Shown: positions 32,964 through 39,825 of the stretch, in pieces
Position numbering within the stretch: the stretch's first letter is position 1
How the letters are laid out: the number at the start of each line of letters is the position of its first letter
Assembly: GCA_964369625.1 (NCBI GenBank)
Contig: CAYJFC010000010.1
Location: 1 to 43,653, forward strand
DNA length: 43,653 bases
Reading direction: 5' to 3'
DNA from: CAKOSP01 sp964369625
GTDB lineage: Bacteria; Bacillota_I; Bacilli_A; RF39; UBA660
Made by a program: the position numbers and the translations under genes
The notes under the pieces: model-generated
What the model saw: only the letters and a program-made list of their open reading frames with translations
What the model was told of the DNA's origin: nothing
The model's database searches: none

Positions 32964-33414
32964 TATTAAATCTATAAATGTAAGTTTTAAATACTGGGGT
33001 TATACGGTGAATAACATAGTGTATGGTAATTCCAAAATAATAGTATTATGTGAAAAAGATTATTCTGAAAACTATAATATAGAATTTAATGGTAAAATAA
33101 AATTAAAAGCAGAGTTTGACCTAAATCTATCGTCAAATTTTGCTAGTCAGTATTTTCCTAAGTTTTATGAATATTCTAATATAATACCTAAAAATAATAA
33201 TTATCATATATATAATGATGGTAGCATATGTTATGCCCCACCTATAAGACCATTATTAGAAAAGTGGCAAATTATAGACTTTGTATCGGCAGTAAATTCT
33301 ATGATATCTAATTATTTTGCTATAGAGTATATTGGACGTTCCACATTAAAAGAATTAGAACATGGAATAATAGGTTTATATCAATATTTAAAACTTAAAA
33401 ACAAATATTACTAG
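32932..33414 (+). CDS. Stand-alone E2-like (ubiquitin-conjugating-like) CBASS protein
   Basis: 160 aa. The E2 core runs KLKAEFDLNL, then FPKFYEYSNIIPK, then HIYNDGSICYAPP with the catalytic cysteine C100 and the preceding H92. A helix WQIIDFVSAVNSMISNYF and an end LEHGIIGLYQYLK follow, which resemble bacterial E2 'WL.hY ... HG..G' ends. There is no E1 or JAB domain in it or near it, so this is the single-E2 (short type II) form. In the Serratia example a single E2 processes and links its cGAS. It overlaps the CD-NTase gene by 32 nt if ATG 32932 is used; GTG 33007 with GGGG seven bases upstream is the other possible start (135 aa). Confidence 0.72.
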   Translation: MKKNIHHIVINIKSINVSFKYWGYTVNNIVYGNSKIIVLCEKDYSENYNIEFNGKIKLKAEFDLNLSSNFASQYFPKFYEYSNIIPKNNNYHIYNDGSICYAPPIRPLLEKWQIIDFVSAVNSMISNYFAIEYIGRSTLKELEHGIIGLYQYLKLKNKYY

Positions 33415-33455
33415 AACATTATAATTATTATATTTAATAAACAAATAATTTAAAA

Positions 33456-33490
33456 ATATCTTGTAACGTAAATTGCAAGGTATTTTTTTT
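33456..33490 (+). terminator. Terminator of the CBASS-like operon
   Basis: ATATCTTG (33456-33463) pairs with CAAGGTAT (33476-33483) with one G-T pair, followed by eight T. The loop side carries the repeat CTTGTAACGTAAAT. Confidence 0.8.
33460..33473 (+). repeat. Element repeat CTTGTAACGTAAAT, copy 1
   Basis: Identical to 35153-35166. A third, partial copy (ATTTACGTT, the reverse complement of AACGTAAAT) is at 31232-31240. Confidence 0.6.
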
Positions 33491-33610
33491 ATTCCAAATT
33501 AGTAGTAGGGTTAGTTTACAATAAATGAAACAGAGTATTTAAGTAATAACTAATTAGCATTAATATTTTTCATATGTTTTAAACTATTTTAAAGTTCTAA
33601 TTTTTACATA

Positions 33611-33632
33611 TAAAAAAGCCTTTTAAAAGGCT
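33611..33632 (-). terminator. Terminator of the leftward zinc-ribbon pair
   Basis: AGCCTTTTAAAAGGCT palindrome (33617-33632). Read leftward it is followed by TTTTTT. It sits at the stop of the 33631-34221 gene. Confidence 0.8.
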
Positions 33633-34221
33633 AGGTGCTTAAAAGATATAATACTACAATACTTGATATTATAAAACCTACAATACTACCAGCAATAGCT
33701 GATGTAGCCAAGTTTTTGTTTTTACCGACATTAATCGCATATATGATAATTCCAACTATAGGAAGTAATATAGAAATCAATACAACTCCATTATAGTTTT
33801 CCGCATTATTATAGAAATCATTATAATTATTGTTTTCTTTGTCATAATCAACATTTTTAATAAGTATATTAATAACTATTAATGATACTATACCTAATAA
33901 GAACATAACTAATCCGATAGTATAATCTTGTAAGAAAAGAGGAATAATTAATAACAATAATATAGGTAATCTAAGTTTTCTATATTTTTTCTTTTTATAA
34001 CAATATTTACATAAATCATCTATTTCAATTTCTTCGTTCTTACATTTAGAGCATAATTTGTTTTCTTTTTTTAATTTAGTTATTTTTTCTTTATTAATTT
34101 TTTCATGCTTTTTATATTCTTGATTTTTAATTTGATTGTAGATGTTATTACCACAGTGAATGCAATGTTCATTCGTATCAGAAACTTTTTTTTTGCATTC
34201 GTTACATTTTATTAAAGCCAT
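33631..34221 (-). CDS. Zinc-ribbon membrane protein, 196 aa
   Basis: Two CxxC-CxxC zinc ribbons (CNECKKKVSDTNEHCIHCG at residues 5-23 and CSKCKNEEIEIDDLCKYC at about 57-74) joined by a lysine-rich helix, then four membrane spans in two pairs (about residues 88-120 and 145-190). Element cargo, not recognised as a family. The ribbons probably bind nucleic acid or protein at the membrane face. Cotranscribed with the next smaller protein, which also has a ribbon and two spans. Possible defence accessory, but that is context only. Confidence 0.7.
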   Translation of the reverse strand: MALIKCNECKKKVSDTNEHCIHCGNNIYNQIKNQEYKKHEKINKEKITKLKKENKLCSKCKNEEIEIDDLCKYCYKKKKYRKLRLPILLLLIIPLFLQDYTIGLVMFLLGIVSLIVINILIKNVDYDKENNNYNDFYNNAENYNGVVLISILLPIVGIIIYAINVGKNKNLATSAIAGSIVGFIISSIVVLYLLST

Positions 34222-34234
34222 TTTATTATCCTTT

Positions 34235-34582
34235 CTATTTCTTTTTAATTATTTTAATCATGATTTGATTTAAAATATTAATAATTTCTTTTAATGCAAA
34301 TAAAATTAGAGAAATAAATATATAAGTTATATAACTATTGCAAAAATAAAAAAAATTAAAATCATTATATTCATCAGTGCCAACAAAAATAGATACAATA
34401 AATCCTAGAATAAGAATTATTATTGCGAAAAACTTTAGTACATTTGCAGTAGTATTCTCATTAGTAATTATATTTGTAAAAGTACTATTGGAACTGTTAG
34501 TGGAATTACACTTTTTACATCCTTCTTCTAAATTTTTCACCTCGTTACCACAAATTACACAATATATATTTTCATCTTTCAT
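34235..34582 (-). CDS. Small zinc-ribbon membrane protein, 115 aa
   Basis: One zinc ribbon at the start (CVICGNEVKNLEEGCKKC, residues 8-25), a polar Ser/Thr/Asn linker, and two spans (about residues 48-66 and 80-102). First gene of a leftward pair behind a perfect promoter. The ribbon is of the same kind as in the downstream 196-aa protein, so the two may form a complex. Not recognised as a named family. Confidence 0.7.
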   Translation of the reverse strand: MKDENIYCVICGNEVKNLEEGCKKCNSTNSSNSTFTNIITNENTTANVLKFFAIIILILGFIVSIFVGTDEYNDFNFFYFCNSYITYIFISLILFALKEIINILNQIMIKIIKKK

Positions 34583-34608
34583 AAACTTTTCCTCACTTTC
34601 AATATATA

Positions 34609-34634
34609 CAAAAAGACAACCTTTCGATTGCCTT
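34609..34634 (-). promoter_or_regulatory. Attenuator-like hairpin in the leader of the zinc-ribbon pair
   Basis: On the minus strand AAGGCAA (34634-34628) pairs with TTGTCTT (34619-34613, one G-T), with TTTTT overlapping its 3' arm. It lies between the promoter and ATG 34582. A tiny leftward ORF (MKYKAIERLSFCIY) runs through it, without a good ribosome site. Confidence 0.4.
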
Positions 34635-34673
34635 ATACTTCATCAGTAGTAATACAACCTAACTGATATATAA

Positions 34674-34702
34674 ATTATAACACTACTAATAACTGTTGTC
34701 AA
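34674..34702 (-). promoter_or_regulatory. Perfect consensus leftward sigma-A promoter
   Basis: On the minus strand TTGACA (34702-34697), 17 nt, TATAAT (34679-34674). Both hexamers match the consensus exactly. It drives the zinc-ribbon pair. Confidence 0.85.
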
Positions 34703-34792
34703 TATTAATGAATACATAAATGAATACAAAATATGAATATATGAAATAAATATAATACATAATACAATTAATACATGAAAGAGTGTGATTTT

Positions 34793-34987
34793 ATGGAAAA
34801 ATTTATACCTACTAAAAAGCAACCAAATAATGAAAAGATAGTTATATCAATAAGAATTAATGAAACTAAGATTAAAGAAATAGATGAACTTTCAAACAAA
34901 ATAGATATTAGTAGAAATGAATTAATAAATCAGTGTATAGAATATGCACTAGAAAATATTGATTTTGATAATAAAGATAGTATTTAA
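34793..34987 (+). CDS. Ribbon-helix-helix (CopG/Arc-like) regulator, 64 aa
   Basis: KIVISIRINETKIKEIDELSNKIDISRNELINQCIEYALEN gives the beta strand (VISIRI), helix, turn and helix of RHH repressors (shown in part: VISIRINETKIKEID, SRNELINQCIEYAL). Start at ATG 34793, because GAGTGTG is properly placed upstream; ATG 34775 lies in front of that site. A likely element regulator, probably of copy number, of its own promoter or of the divergent zinc-ribbon promoter. The upstream region holds repeats of AATACA (34711-34775) that may be its operator. Confidence 0.72.
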   Translation: MEKFIPTKKQPNNEKIVISIRINETKIKEIDELSNKIDISRNELINQCIEYALENIDFDNKDSI

Positions 34988-35010
34988 ATATTGGTGTGAA
35001 TGTGTGAATT

Positions 35011-35034
35011 AGAATAAGTATTTATTCTTTTTTT
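35011..35034 (+). terminator. Terminator after the RHH gene
   Basis: AGAATAA (35011-35017) pairs with TTATTCT (35022-35028), then a T-run. Confidence 0.82.
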
Positions 35035-35048
35035 ATTTGTTAAAGTAG

Positions 35049-35087
35049 GCCACTAAATATATAAGAAGAACTAAATATTTTAGTGGC
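35049..35087. repeat. Long hairpin GCCACTAAA/TTTAGTGGC
   Basis: A 9-bp inverted repeat (35049-35057 and 35079-35087) with a 21-nt spacer. On the plus strand it is followed by TTTTAGC, too weak for a certain terminator. On the minus strand it may end the 35199-36020 transcript. Confidence 0.5.
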
Positions 35088-35151
35088 TTTTAGCATTATT
35101 CTACTGATTGCATTTTAAAAGTTGTAAAGTACCCCCCAGTATATATAAATA

Positions 35152-35173
35152 CCTTGTAACGTAAATAACAAGG
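35152..35173. repeat. Element repeat CTTGTAACGTAAAT, copy 2, in a hairpin
   Basis: CCTTGT (35152-35157) pairs with ACAAGG (35168-35173). The 14-nt sequence at 35153-35166 is identical to 33460-33473. Confidence 0.6.
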
Positions 35174-35198
35174 TGAAAATTACAAAGATATAATTATA

Positions 35199-36020
35199 TT
35201 ATATTTTATTAACAGTATTTATAGAGTCATTATAACTTTTTAAACTTCGAGATTTCCGTTTTTTATTTGCATTTATTATTTTTAAACATTCATTACTACA
35301 GTAATCTTTTTTTTCATAAGTTAAAAGAAAATTACCACAGCCTTTACATATAGTATAATTTATGGATTTATTAAATTCACTAGATTTAGTATCTATTAGA
35401 GCAATAAGTTTATCAGCTATTATATCAAATATATTATCAAATATTTCATATTTATTACCATGACCAATTATATTAGGGGCATTATAATTTTTAGATATAA
35501 AAACACATAACTTATCAGATATATTTTTCTTATCATCAAATTTTATAAAATAACATTCATTATTATATTCTTTGATATTTTCTTTACCAAATAATATTTT
35601 TATAAACTCTATAATGTTATAAGTTAATATTGCATTAGACATGAGTCCTACTTGAGCAAGTTTATAATCTTTTTTACTTTTATGTTCTTTAAAAAAAATT
35701 GGATAAGAATCACAGAAATTATTGTATTGATATTCCAAAGATTCTTTTATATTAGGATTTTGAATTAATTTAAAACTATAATCTATTAACTTTGATTTTA
35801 ATGATGTAACTTTTATATTATATCTCCCATTTTTGATAATATTAGAGCAATTTTCAATGTACATAGACTTAATATCCATATTGGTATAATAATTATTTTT
35901 ATTATGATATGAATCAGAAGCATTTTGTAATAAATACTCTCCGTATTTTATTAAATCATAGACAAATTTATTTTGGTCTACCCATATTGTATCACCATTA
36001 ATGTTAATTTTTTTTTTCAT
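35199..36020 (-). CDS. Element-encoded protein with C-terminal zinc finger, 273 aa
   Basis: Not recognised. ATG with AGAGG upstream. A mixed helical N-terminal body with no membrane span, then CKGCGNFLLTYEKKDYCSNEC near residue 225 (C-x2-C ... Y-C-x3-C), then a basic tail (KKRKSRSLKS). The finger resembles the CGNR/DUF6076-type ribbon of Bacillota element proteins and probably binds nucleic acid. Promoter-like TATAAT on the minus strand at 36046-36041. It is the only large leftward gene besides the zinc-ribbon pair. Confidence 0.68.
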   Translation of the reverse strand: MKKKININGDTIWVDQNKFVYDLIKYGEYLLQNASDSYHNKNNYYTNMDIKSMYIENCSNIIKNGRYNIKVTSLKSKLIDYSFKLIQNPNIKESLEYQYNNFCDSYPIFFKEHKSKKDYKLAQVGLMSNAILTYNIIEFIKILFGKENIKEYNNECYFIKFDDKKNISDKLCVFISKNYNAPNIIGHGNKYEIFDNIFDIIADKLIALIDTKSSEFNKSINYTICKGCGNFLLTYEKKDYCSNECLKIINANKKRKSRSLKSYNDSINTVNKI

Positions 36021-36183
36021 AAAAACCTCTTACAAGGTATATTATACTATAAAATTCATTAATTTTTCTAAAAAATATTTGAGTAAATCAGCTTATATTT
36101 GGGATGGGAATATTTTACACTATATCAAATAAAAGCTTTAAGTAAGCCAAAAAATAGTGTCACGACTTGTGAAAATTATACTT

Positions 36184-36212
36184 TTGACGATTGATTTATA
36201 TTATGATTTAAT
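36184..36212 (+). promoter_or_regulatory. Candidate promoter of the helicase gene
   Basis: TTGACG (36184-36189), 17 nt, TTTAAT (36207-36212). The RNA would start near 36219, which excludes GTG 36213 as the start codon. Confidence 0.5.
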
Positions 36213-36251
36213 GTGTTTAATTCCATAGGGAAAATAGAAGGAGATGAGAAA

Positions 36252-37691
36252 ATGGAAGAAAACATAAAAAAAACTTCTGAAGTAGTTGGCGCTACATTAG
36301 AAGCATACGATGAGGACATGAAAATAAAATCGTCATCTGAAGATAGTATACACTATCTAGATGATATATGCAAACACATGCACGATAATAAAGATAGGTG
36401 GTTTGTAAAAGAATTTCTAGATGAATATGAATTTACTAAAATATATCTAGAGAAGAGGCCGTTATTATATTATAAAAATTTCTATGATATAAATGGTGAA
36501 TTAAATAAAGATTATACAAAAAAACATTTAAATAGTATTTTATCAAATTATGTTAAATCAGCTAAGTTGCTTAGTTCAGTAAATAATATATTACAATTTT
36601 TACAACAAGAATCTTTTGAAAGTAGTTATAAGCCAGCTGAAAAGACTATCCATGTTAATAATGCAACATTAGTCATTAATTCTAAAAATGAAGTTGAGGT
36701 AAAATCTAAAGAAATAACAATTAATAGATTAAATGTAGATTACATAGAAACTAAAAAAAATCCAACAAAATGGCTACAATTTCTAAATAGTATACTTATT
36801 GAAGAAGATATAGATATAATTCAAGAATATTTAGGTTATTGCCTTATTGCTACAGTGGAAACACAAAAAGCTTTATTTATAATTGGTAAAACTGGGGGAG
36901 AGGGGAAGTCTACTATTATGAATGTAGTACAGTCCATATTTGGTAAGTCATCAATGACTCAAAAATCAGTTCATAATATGTTTGAATCCAGATTCGGATT
37001 TTCTAGAGTTAATAATAAATTAATTATATATGATGATGATATGAACATATTTAAGGATTCAATGATAGAGCCTTTTAAAAAATTTGTTAGTTTAGATGAA
37101 ATCGAATATGAAGCAAAATATGAAAGTGAAGAAACAATAAATAATTACTCTAGATTCATAGGTTTAGGAAATAATGTGTTCGATAATATTAATTCAAACG
37201 ATACAGCATTCAATAGAAGACTTATGATTTTAAATGTAAAAGCTAAGCCTATAAATAGAGTTGATAATCCTAGGTTAAATGAAAATTTAATTAGTGAAAA
37301 AAATTTGATATTTAATTGGATGTTAAAAGGTCTAATTAGACTTATTAAAAATAAATTTAAGTTCTCTCATTCAGAAGAAATGAAAATAAGAGTAGAAGAA
37401 ATTTTAAATAATAACACTGATAATTATATATATGAATTTATGCAAGATAATAATTTTATTAGCTTTGAAGATTCGAGTAGAAGCACAACAGAAGAGTTGT
37501 ATAATGTATATCTATATAGATGTGAAATAATGGGTTTAAGATGTTTTTCGTTTACTCAATTTTCTAGGGACTTAGCTAGAGTTCATAATATCTTCAATTT
37601 AAAAAAGATGAATAAAGTTGGTGTTTATGAAAAAAGAGGATATGAAGGTATTTATATAGAATTGAATTTATCAGAAACGGTAGAGTGTTAG
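36252..37691 (+). CDS. D5/SF3-type helicase (phage/plasmid primase C-terminal type)
   Basis: 479 aa. Start ATG 36252 with AAGGAGATG upstream. Superfamily 3 core: Walker A IGKTGGEGKST with K219, Walker B NKLIIYDDDM, motif C FIGLGNN, and an arginine finger region AFNRRLM. A C-terminal FSFTQFSRDLARVHN helix follows, as in P4/D5-type proteins. No N-terminal primase zinc or catalytic motif was seen, so it is helicase-only and would use the host primase. It implies the element can replicate after excision, like a satellite. Confidence 0.85.
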   Translation: MEENIKKTSEVVGATLEAYDEDMKIKSSSEDSIHYLDDICKHMHDNKDRWFVKEFLDEYEFTKIYLEKRPLLYYKNFYDINGELNKDYTKKHLNSILSNYVKSAKLLSSVNNILQFLQQESFESSYKPAEKTIHVNNATLVINSKNEVEVKSKEITINRLNVDYIETKKNPTKWLQFLNSILIEEDIDIIQEYLGYCLIATVETQKALFIIGKTGGEGKSTIMNVVQSIFGKSSMTQKSVHNMFESRFGFSRVNNKLIIYDDDMNIFKDSMIEPFKKFVSLDEIEYEAKYESEETINNYSRFIGLGNNVFDNINSNDTAFNRRLMILNVKAKPINRVDNPRLNENLISEKNLIFNWMLKGLIRLIKNKFKFSHSEEMKIRVEEILNNNTDNYIYEFMQDNNFISFEDSSRSTTEELYNVYLYRCEIMGLRCFSFTQFSRDLARVHNIFNLKKMNKVGVYEKRGYEGIYIELNLSETVEC

Positions 37692-37883
37692 ATGAAATAT
37701 AATATTGTAAAAATTCACACTTTCACACCAGAAATAAAAAAAATAAAAAAGGACACGACTGGTACTCGTATCCATAACCAACATAAAAAATTGCACATTG
37801 GTACAAATATTATAACATACTTTATTAGAAAATTAACAATTAATAGGCATACACATAAATTATTACATAGAGGTGATGTCTGA
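37692..37883 (+). CDS. Small basic protein, 63 aa
   Basis: Not recognised. ATG lies directly after the helicase stop, and its own stop overlaps the ATG of the next small ORF (TGATG). Rich in His, Lys, Thr and Ile; no membrane span. The back-to-back arrangement with both neighbours argues for real, coupled translation. Could be a DNA-binding accessory such as an excision helper. Confidence 0.5.
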   Translation: MKYNIVKIHTFTPEIKKIKKDTTGTRIHNQHKKLHIGTNIITYFIRKLTINRHTHKLLHRGDV

Positions 37884-37984
37884 TGAATATAGAAGTTTAT
37901 TACAACGAAAATGGTAAAAGCTTACAAGAAATAATAGAAATGTTTTTTGAAGAATATTGTCTGAAAGTAGGCGATGTTCTTTGA
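37883..37984 (+). CDS. Small acidic protein, 33 aa
   Basis: MNIEVYYNENGKSLQEIIEMFF..., ending at TGA 37982-37984. AGAGGTGATG lies upstream at a good distance. A beta strand then an amphipathic helix are suggested. Short proteins of this kind occur just upstream of large serine recombinases in Bacillota elements; it could be a recombination directionality factor, but that is inference. The recombinase -35 overlaps its stop. Confidence 0.5.
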   Translation: MNIEVYYNENGKSLQEIIEMFFEEYCLKVGDVL

Positions 37985-38009
37985 AAAATAATATGAATAA
38001 TGGTATAAT
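37981..38009 (+). promoter_or_regulatory. Sigma-A promoter of the recombinase gene
   Basis: TTGAAA (37981-37986), 17 nt, TATAAT (38004-38009). Confidence 0.8.
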
Positions 38010-38050
38010 AAGTATATCAATATGTGTGTTTCTAAAAGGAGGATATAAAA

Positions 38051-39601
38051 ATGGAAACAACATATAAAGTAGGAATGTATATTAGGCTTTCAAGAGAAGA
38101 TGAAGACACAGAAAATGAATCAGAAAGTATTACTAATCAGAGAAATTTTATAATAGATTATTTAAAAGAAAATAATTATACATTATATGATGAGTATGTG
38201 GATGATGGATACTCTGGAACTACATTTGATAGACCAGCATTTAAAAAAATGCTAGATGATATTGAGAACAAAAAAATAAATATGGTAGTCACTAAAGATA
38301 TGTCTAGGCTTGGCAGAGACTATGTTAATTTTGGTCATTATATAGAAAAATATTTTCCAGAAAAAAATGTTAGATATATAGCAATCACAGATGATGTAGA
38401 TACATTTATTGATAGTATAGGAAATGATATGGTGCCTTTTAAAGCTATCTTTAATGATATGTACTCTAAAGATATATCAAAAAAAATCAAAGCTAGTTTA
38501 AGTACTAAAAAGAAACAAGGTAAATTTCTTGGAACTCATGCTCCGTATGGGTATATAAAAGACCCTAATGATAAACATCAGTTACTAGTTGATGAAGAAG
38601 CAAGTATTATAGTTAAAAGGATATATAAAATGTTTCTAAGTGGCAATGGTACACCAACAATAGCAAGAGTCTTAACTGATGAAAAAATACCTAAACCTAG
38701 TGTTCACAAAAAAATGAAAAGATACGGAAATGAAGATAGGTATGATATATGGGATGAGTCAACGGTAATGGACATACTTAAAAATCCTAATTATACTGGT
38801 GGTCTATATCAAAGCAGAAGAAAGAAAGTAAATTATAAATCTAAAAAAATAGTTAATGTTGCAGAGAAAGACTGGATTATAGTTCACGACACTCATGAAG
38901 CTATTATTGATTTAGAAACATATGAATTAGTGCAAAATATACATGATAAAAATAAAAAAATACATAAAAATACATCTAGAAACTTATTGTTACAAGGATT
39001 CTTGAAATGTAAAGAGTGTGGCCATACTCTAGGAATAAATAAAAGTTCTGATAAGAAAAGACATTATACTGTTTGTAATCTTTATAGAAAATATAGTCAA
39101 AGACATTTATGTACAACACATAGTATGAGATATGAAGAAATTGAAACTGAAGTTTTAAATAAAGTAAAAAAAGTATGTAAGGAATATATTAATACTGGGA
39201 AACTAGAAAACATATTATCTAACTCTAATAAAAAAACAAAAGCAATAGAGGACTTAACAAATAGAATTAATAATGCAAATAAGATTATTAGTGATAGTAC
39301 TCAATTTATTCAAAATAGTTATATGGATAGACTTAAAGGATTAATTACTATAGAGGTATATCAAGGTATAGCTGAAAGGTTAGATAAAGATATAGTTACT
39401 AGTAAAAAAATAATAGAAGACCTAGAAAAAGAAAGAAGAATGTATTTAAATAATACTATAGATGAAAAGGATAGTAAGAAACTTGTCAAAGATTATTTAT
39501 CTATGAAGAAAGTAGACAGAAATCTACTAGCTAACATTATAGATAATATATATATAGATGAAAATAAGAATATTGAAATTTATTTCAAATTTAAATTATA
39601 A
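38051..39601 (+). CDS. Large serine recombinase (TndX/TnpX-like)
   Basis: 516 aa. Resolvase domain with catalytic Ser S14 in YIRLSRED, DDGYSGTTFDRPAF and VTKDMSRLGRDY. A recombinase domain (GKFLGTHAPYGY, then NPNYTGG), a zinc ribbon (CKECGHTLG ... YTVC), and a C-terminal coiled coil follow. This is the full layout of integrases such as TndX and the phiC31 type, which insert a circle between attP and attB without a host factor. GGAGG before ATG. It ends 24 nt before the right border and faces it. Confidence 0.95.
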   Translation: METTYKVGMYIRLSREDEDTENESESITNQRNFIIDYLKENNYTLYDEYVDDGYSGTTFDRPAFKKMLDDIENKKINMVVTKDMSRLGRDYVNFGHYIEKYFPEKNVRYIAITDDVDTFIDSIGNDMVPFKAIFNDMYSKDISKKIKASLSTKKKQGKFLGTHAPYGYIKDPNDKHQLLVDEEASIIVKRIYKMFLSGNGTPTIARVLTDEKIPKPSVHKKMKRYGNEDRYDIWDESTVMDILKNPNYTGGLYQSRRKKVNYKSKKIVNVAEKDWIIVHDTHEAIIDLETYELVQNIHDKNKKIHKNTSRNLLLQGFLKCKECGHTLGINKSSDKKRHYTVCNLYRKYSQRHLCTTHSMRYEEIETEVLNKVKKVCKEYINTGKLENILSNSNKKTKAIEDLTNRINNANKIISDSTQFIQNSYMDRLKGLITIEVYQGIAERLDKDIVTSKKIIEDLEKERRMYLNNTIDEKDSKKLVKDYLSMKKVDRNLLANIIDNIYIDENKNIEIYFKFKL

Positions 39602-39617
39602 ACGTTATCACTTTTTA

Positions 39618-39640
39618 AGCAATCACATATAATGCCATGT
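39618..39640. other. Right attachment site (attR)
   Basis: Element DNA gives way to the coat frame at CAT-ATA-ATG-CCA (39626-39637). The reconstructed empty site would read GTT-CCT-CAT-ATA-ATG, coding V-P-H-I-M. Confidence 0.7.
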
Positions 39641-39748
39641 AATACTAGAGTTATAAATCATCATGTATATAGACATACTTATAAACCGTGTTATACTTGC
39701 TGTGAAGAAAATGTAGTTTGTAATGTTCATGGACCAAAATGTTGTTAA
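39626..39748 (+). pseudogene. CotD-like coat protein, 3' part
   Basis: Continues the 30514 gene after the element: from CAT (39626) the frame reads H-I-M-P-C-N-T-R-V, then INHHVYRHTYKPC, CC-EE, and ends GPKCC at TAA 39746-39748. The His/Tyr-rich INHHVYRHTY block is like CotD. No start codon with a ribosome site belongs to it, although an internal ATG at 39632 exists. Confidence 0.8.
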
Positions 39749-39771
39749 AATCCTATAAGGATTTTTTTCTT
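39748..39771 (+). terminator. Terminator of the coat gene
   Basis: AAATCCT (39748-39754), loop ATA, AGGATTT (39758-39764), T-run. It is placed as expected for the intact gene. Confidence 0.8.
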
Positions 39772-39798
39772 GCAACAATGTATATTTTGTGATATATT
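39770..39798 (+). promoter_or_regulatory. Candidate promoter for the 39826 gene
   Basis: TTGCAA (39770-39775), 17 nt, TATATT (39793-39798). Confidence 0.6.
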
Positions 39799-39825
39799 AA
39801 GTACATTTAGAAAGAAGGAATATTT

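Larger units (their letters stand above)
30721..39628 (+). mobile_element. Integrated element of about 8.9 kb, serine-recombinase type
   Basis: Borders follow from the split coat gene: left 'cct CAT' at 30718-30720 and right 'CAT ata' at 39626-39628. Contents: terminator, structured leader, CBASS-like operon (31304-33414), leftward zinc-ribbon/membrane pair, RHH regulator, leftward zinc-finger protein, D5-type helicase, two small ORFs, and the recombinase at the right border. No relaxase, capsid, portal, terminase or conjugation genes are seen, so it is not a full phage or ICE. It is a compact, probably helper- or self-replicated integrative island. Confidence 0.85.

Noticed and set aside
34377..34649. 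Rightward 90-codon frame across the zinc-ribbon gene.
   Set aside because: It is antisense to a gene with clear zinc-ribbon cysteines and a perfect promoter, and it lacks a ribosome site.
36213..36251. Longer helicase start at GTG 36213.
   Set aside because: No ribosome site, and the candidate promoter places the RNA start near 36219; ATG 36252 has AAGGAG.
30721..39628. The element as an ICE or complete prophage.
   Set aside because: No relaxase, coupling protein, type IV secretion, capsid, portal or terminase gene is seen.
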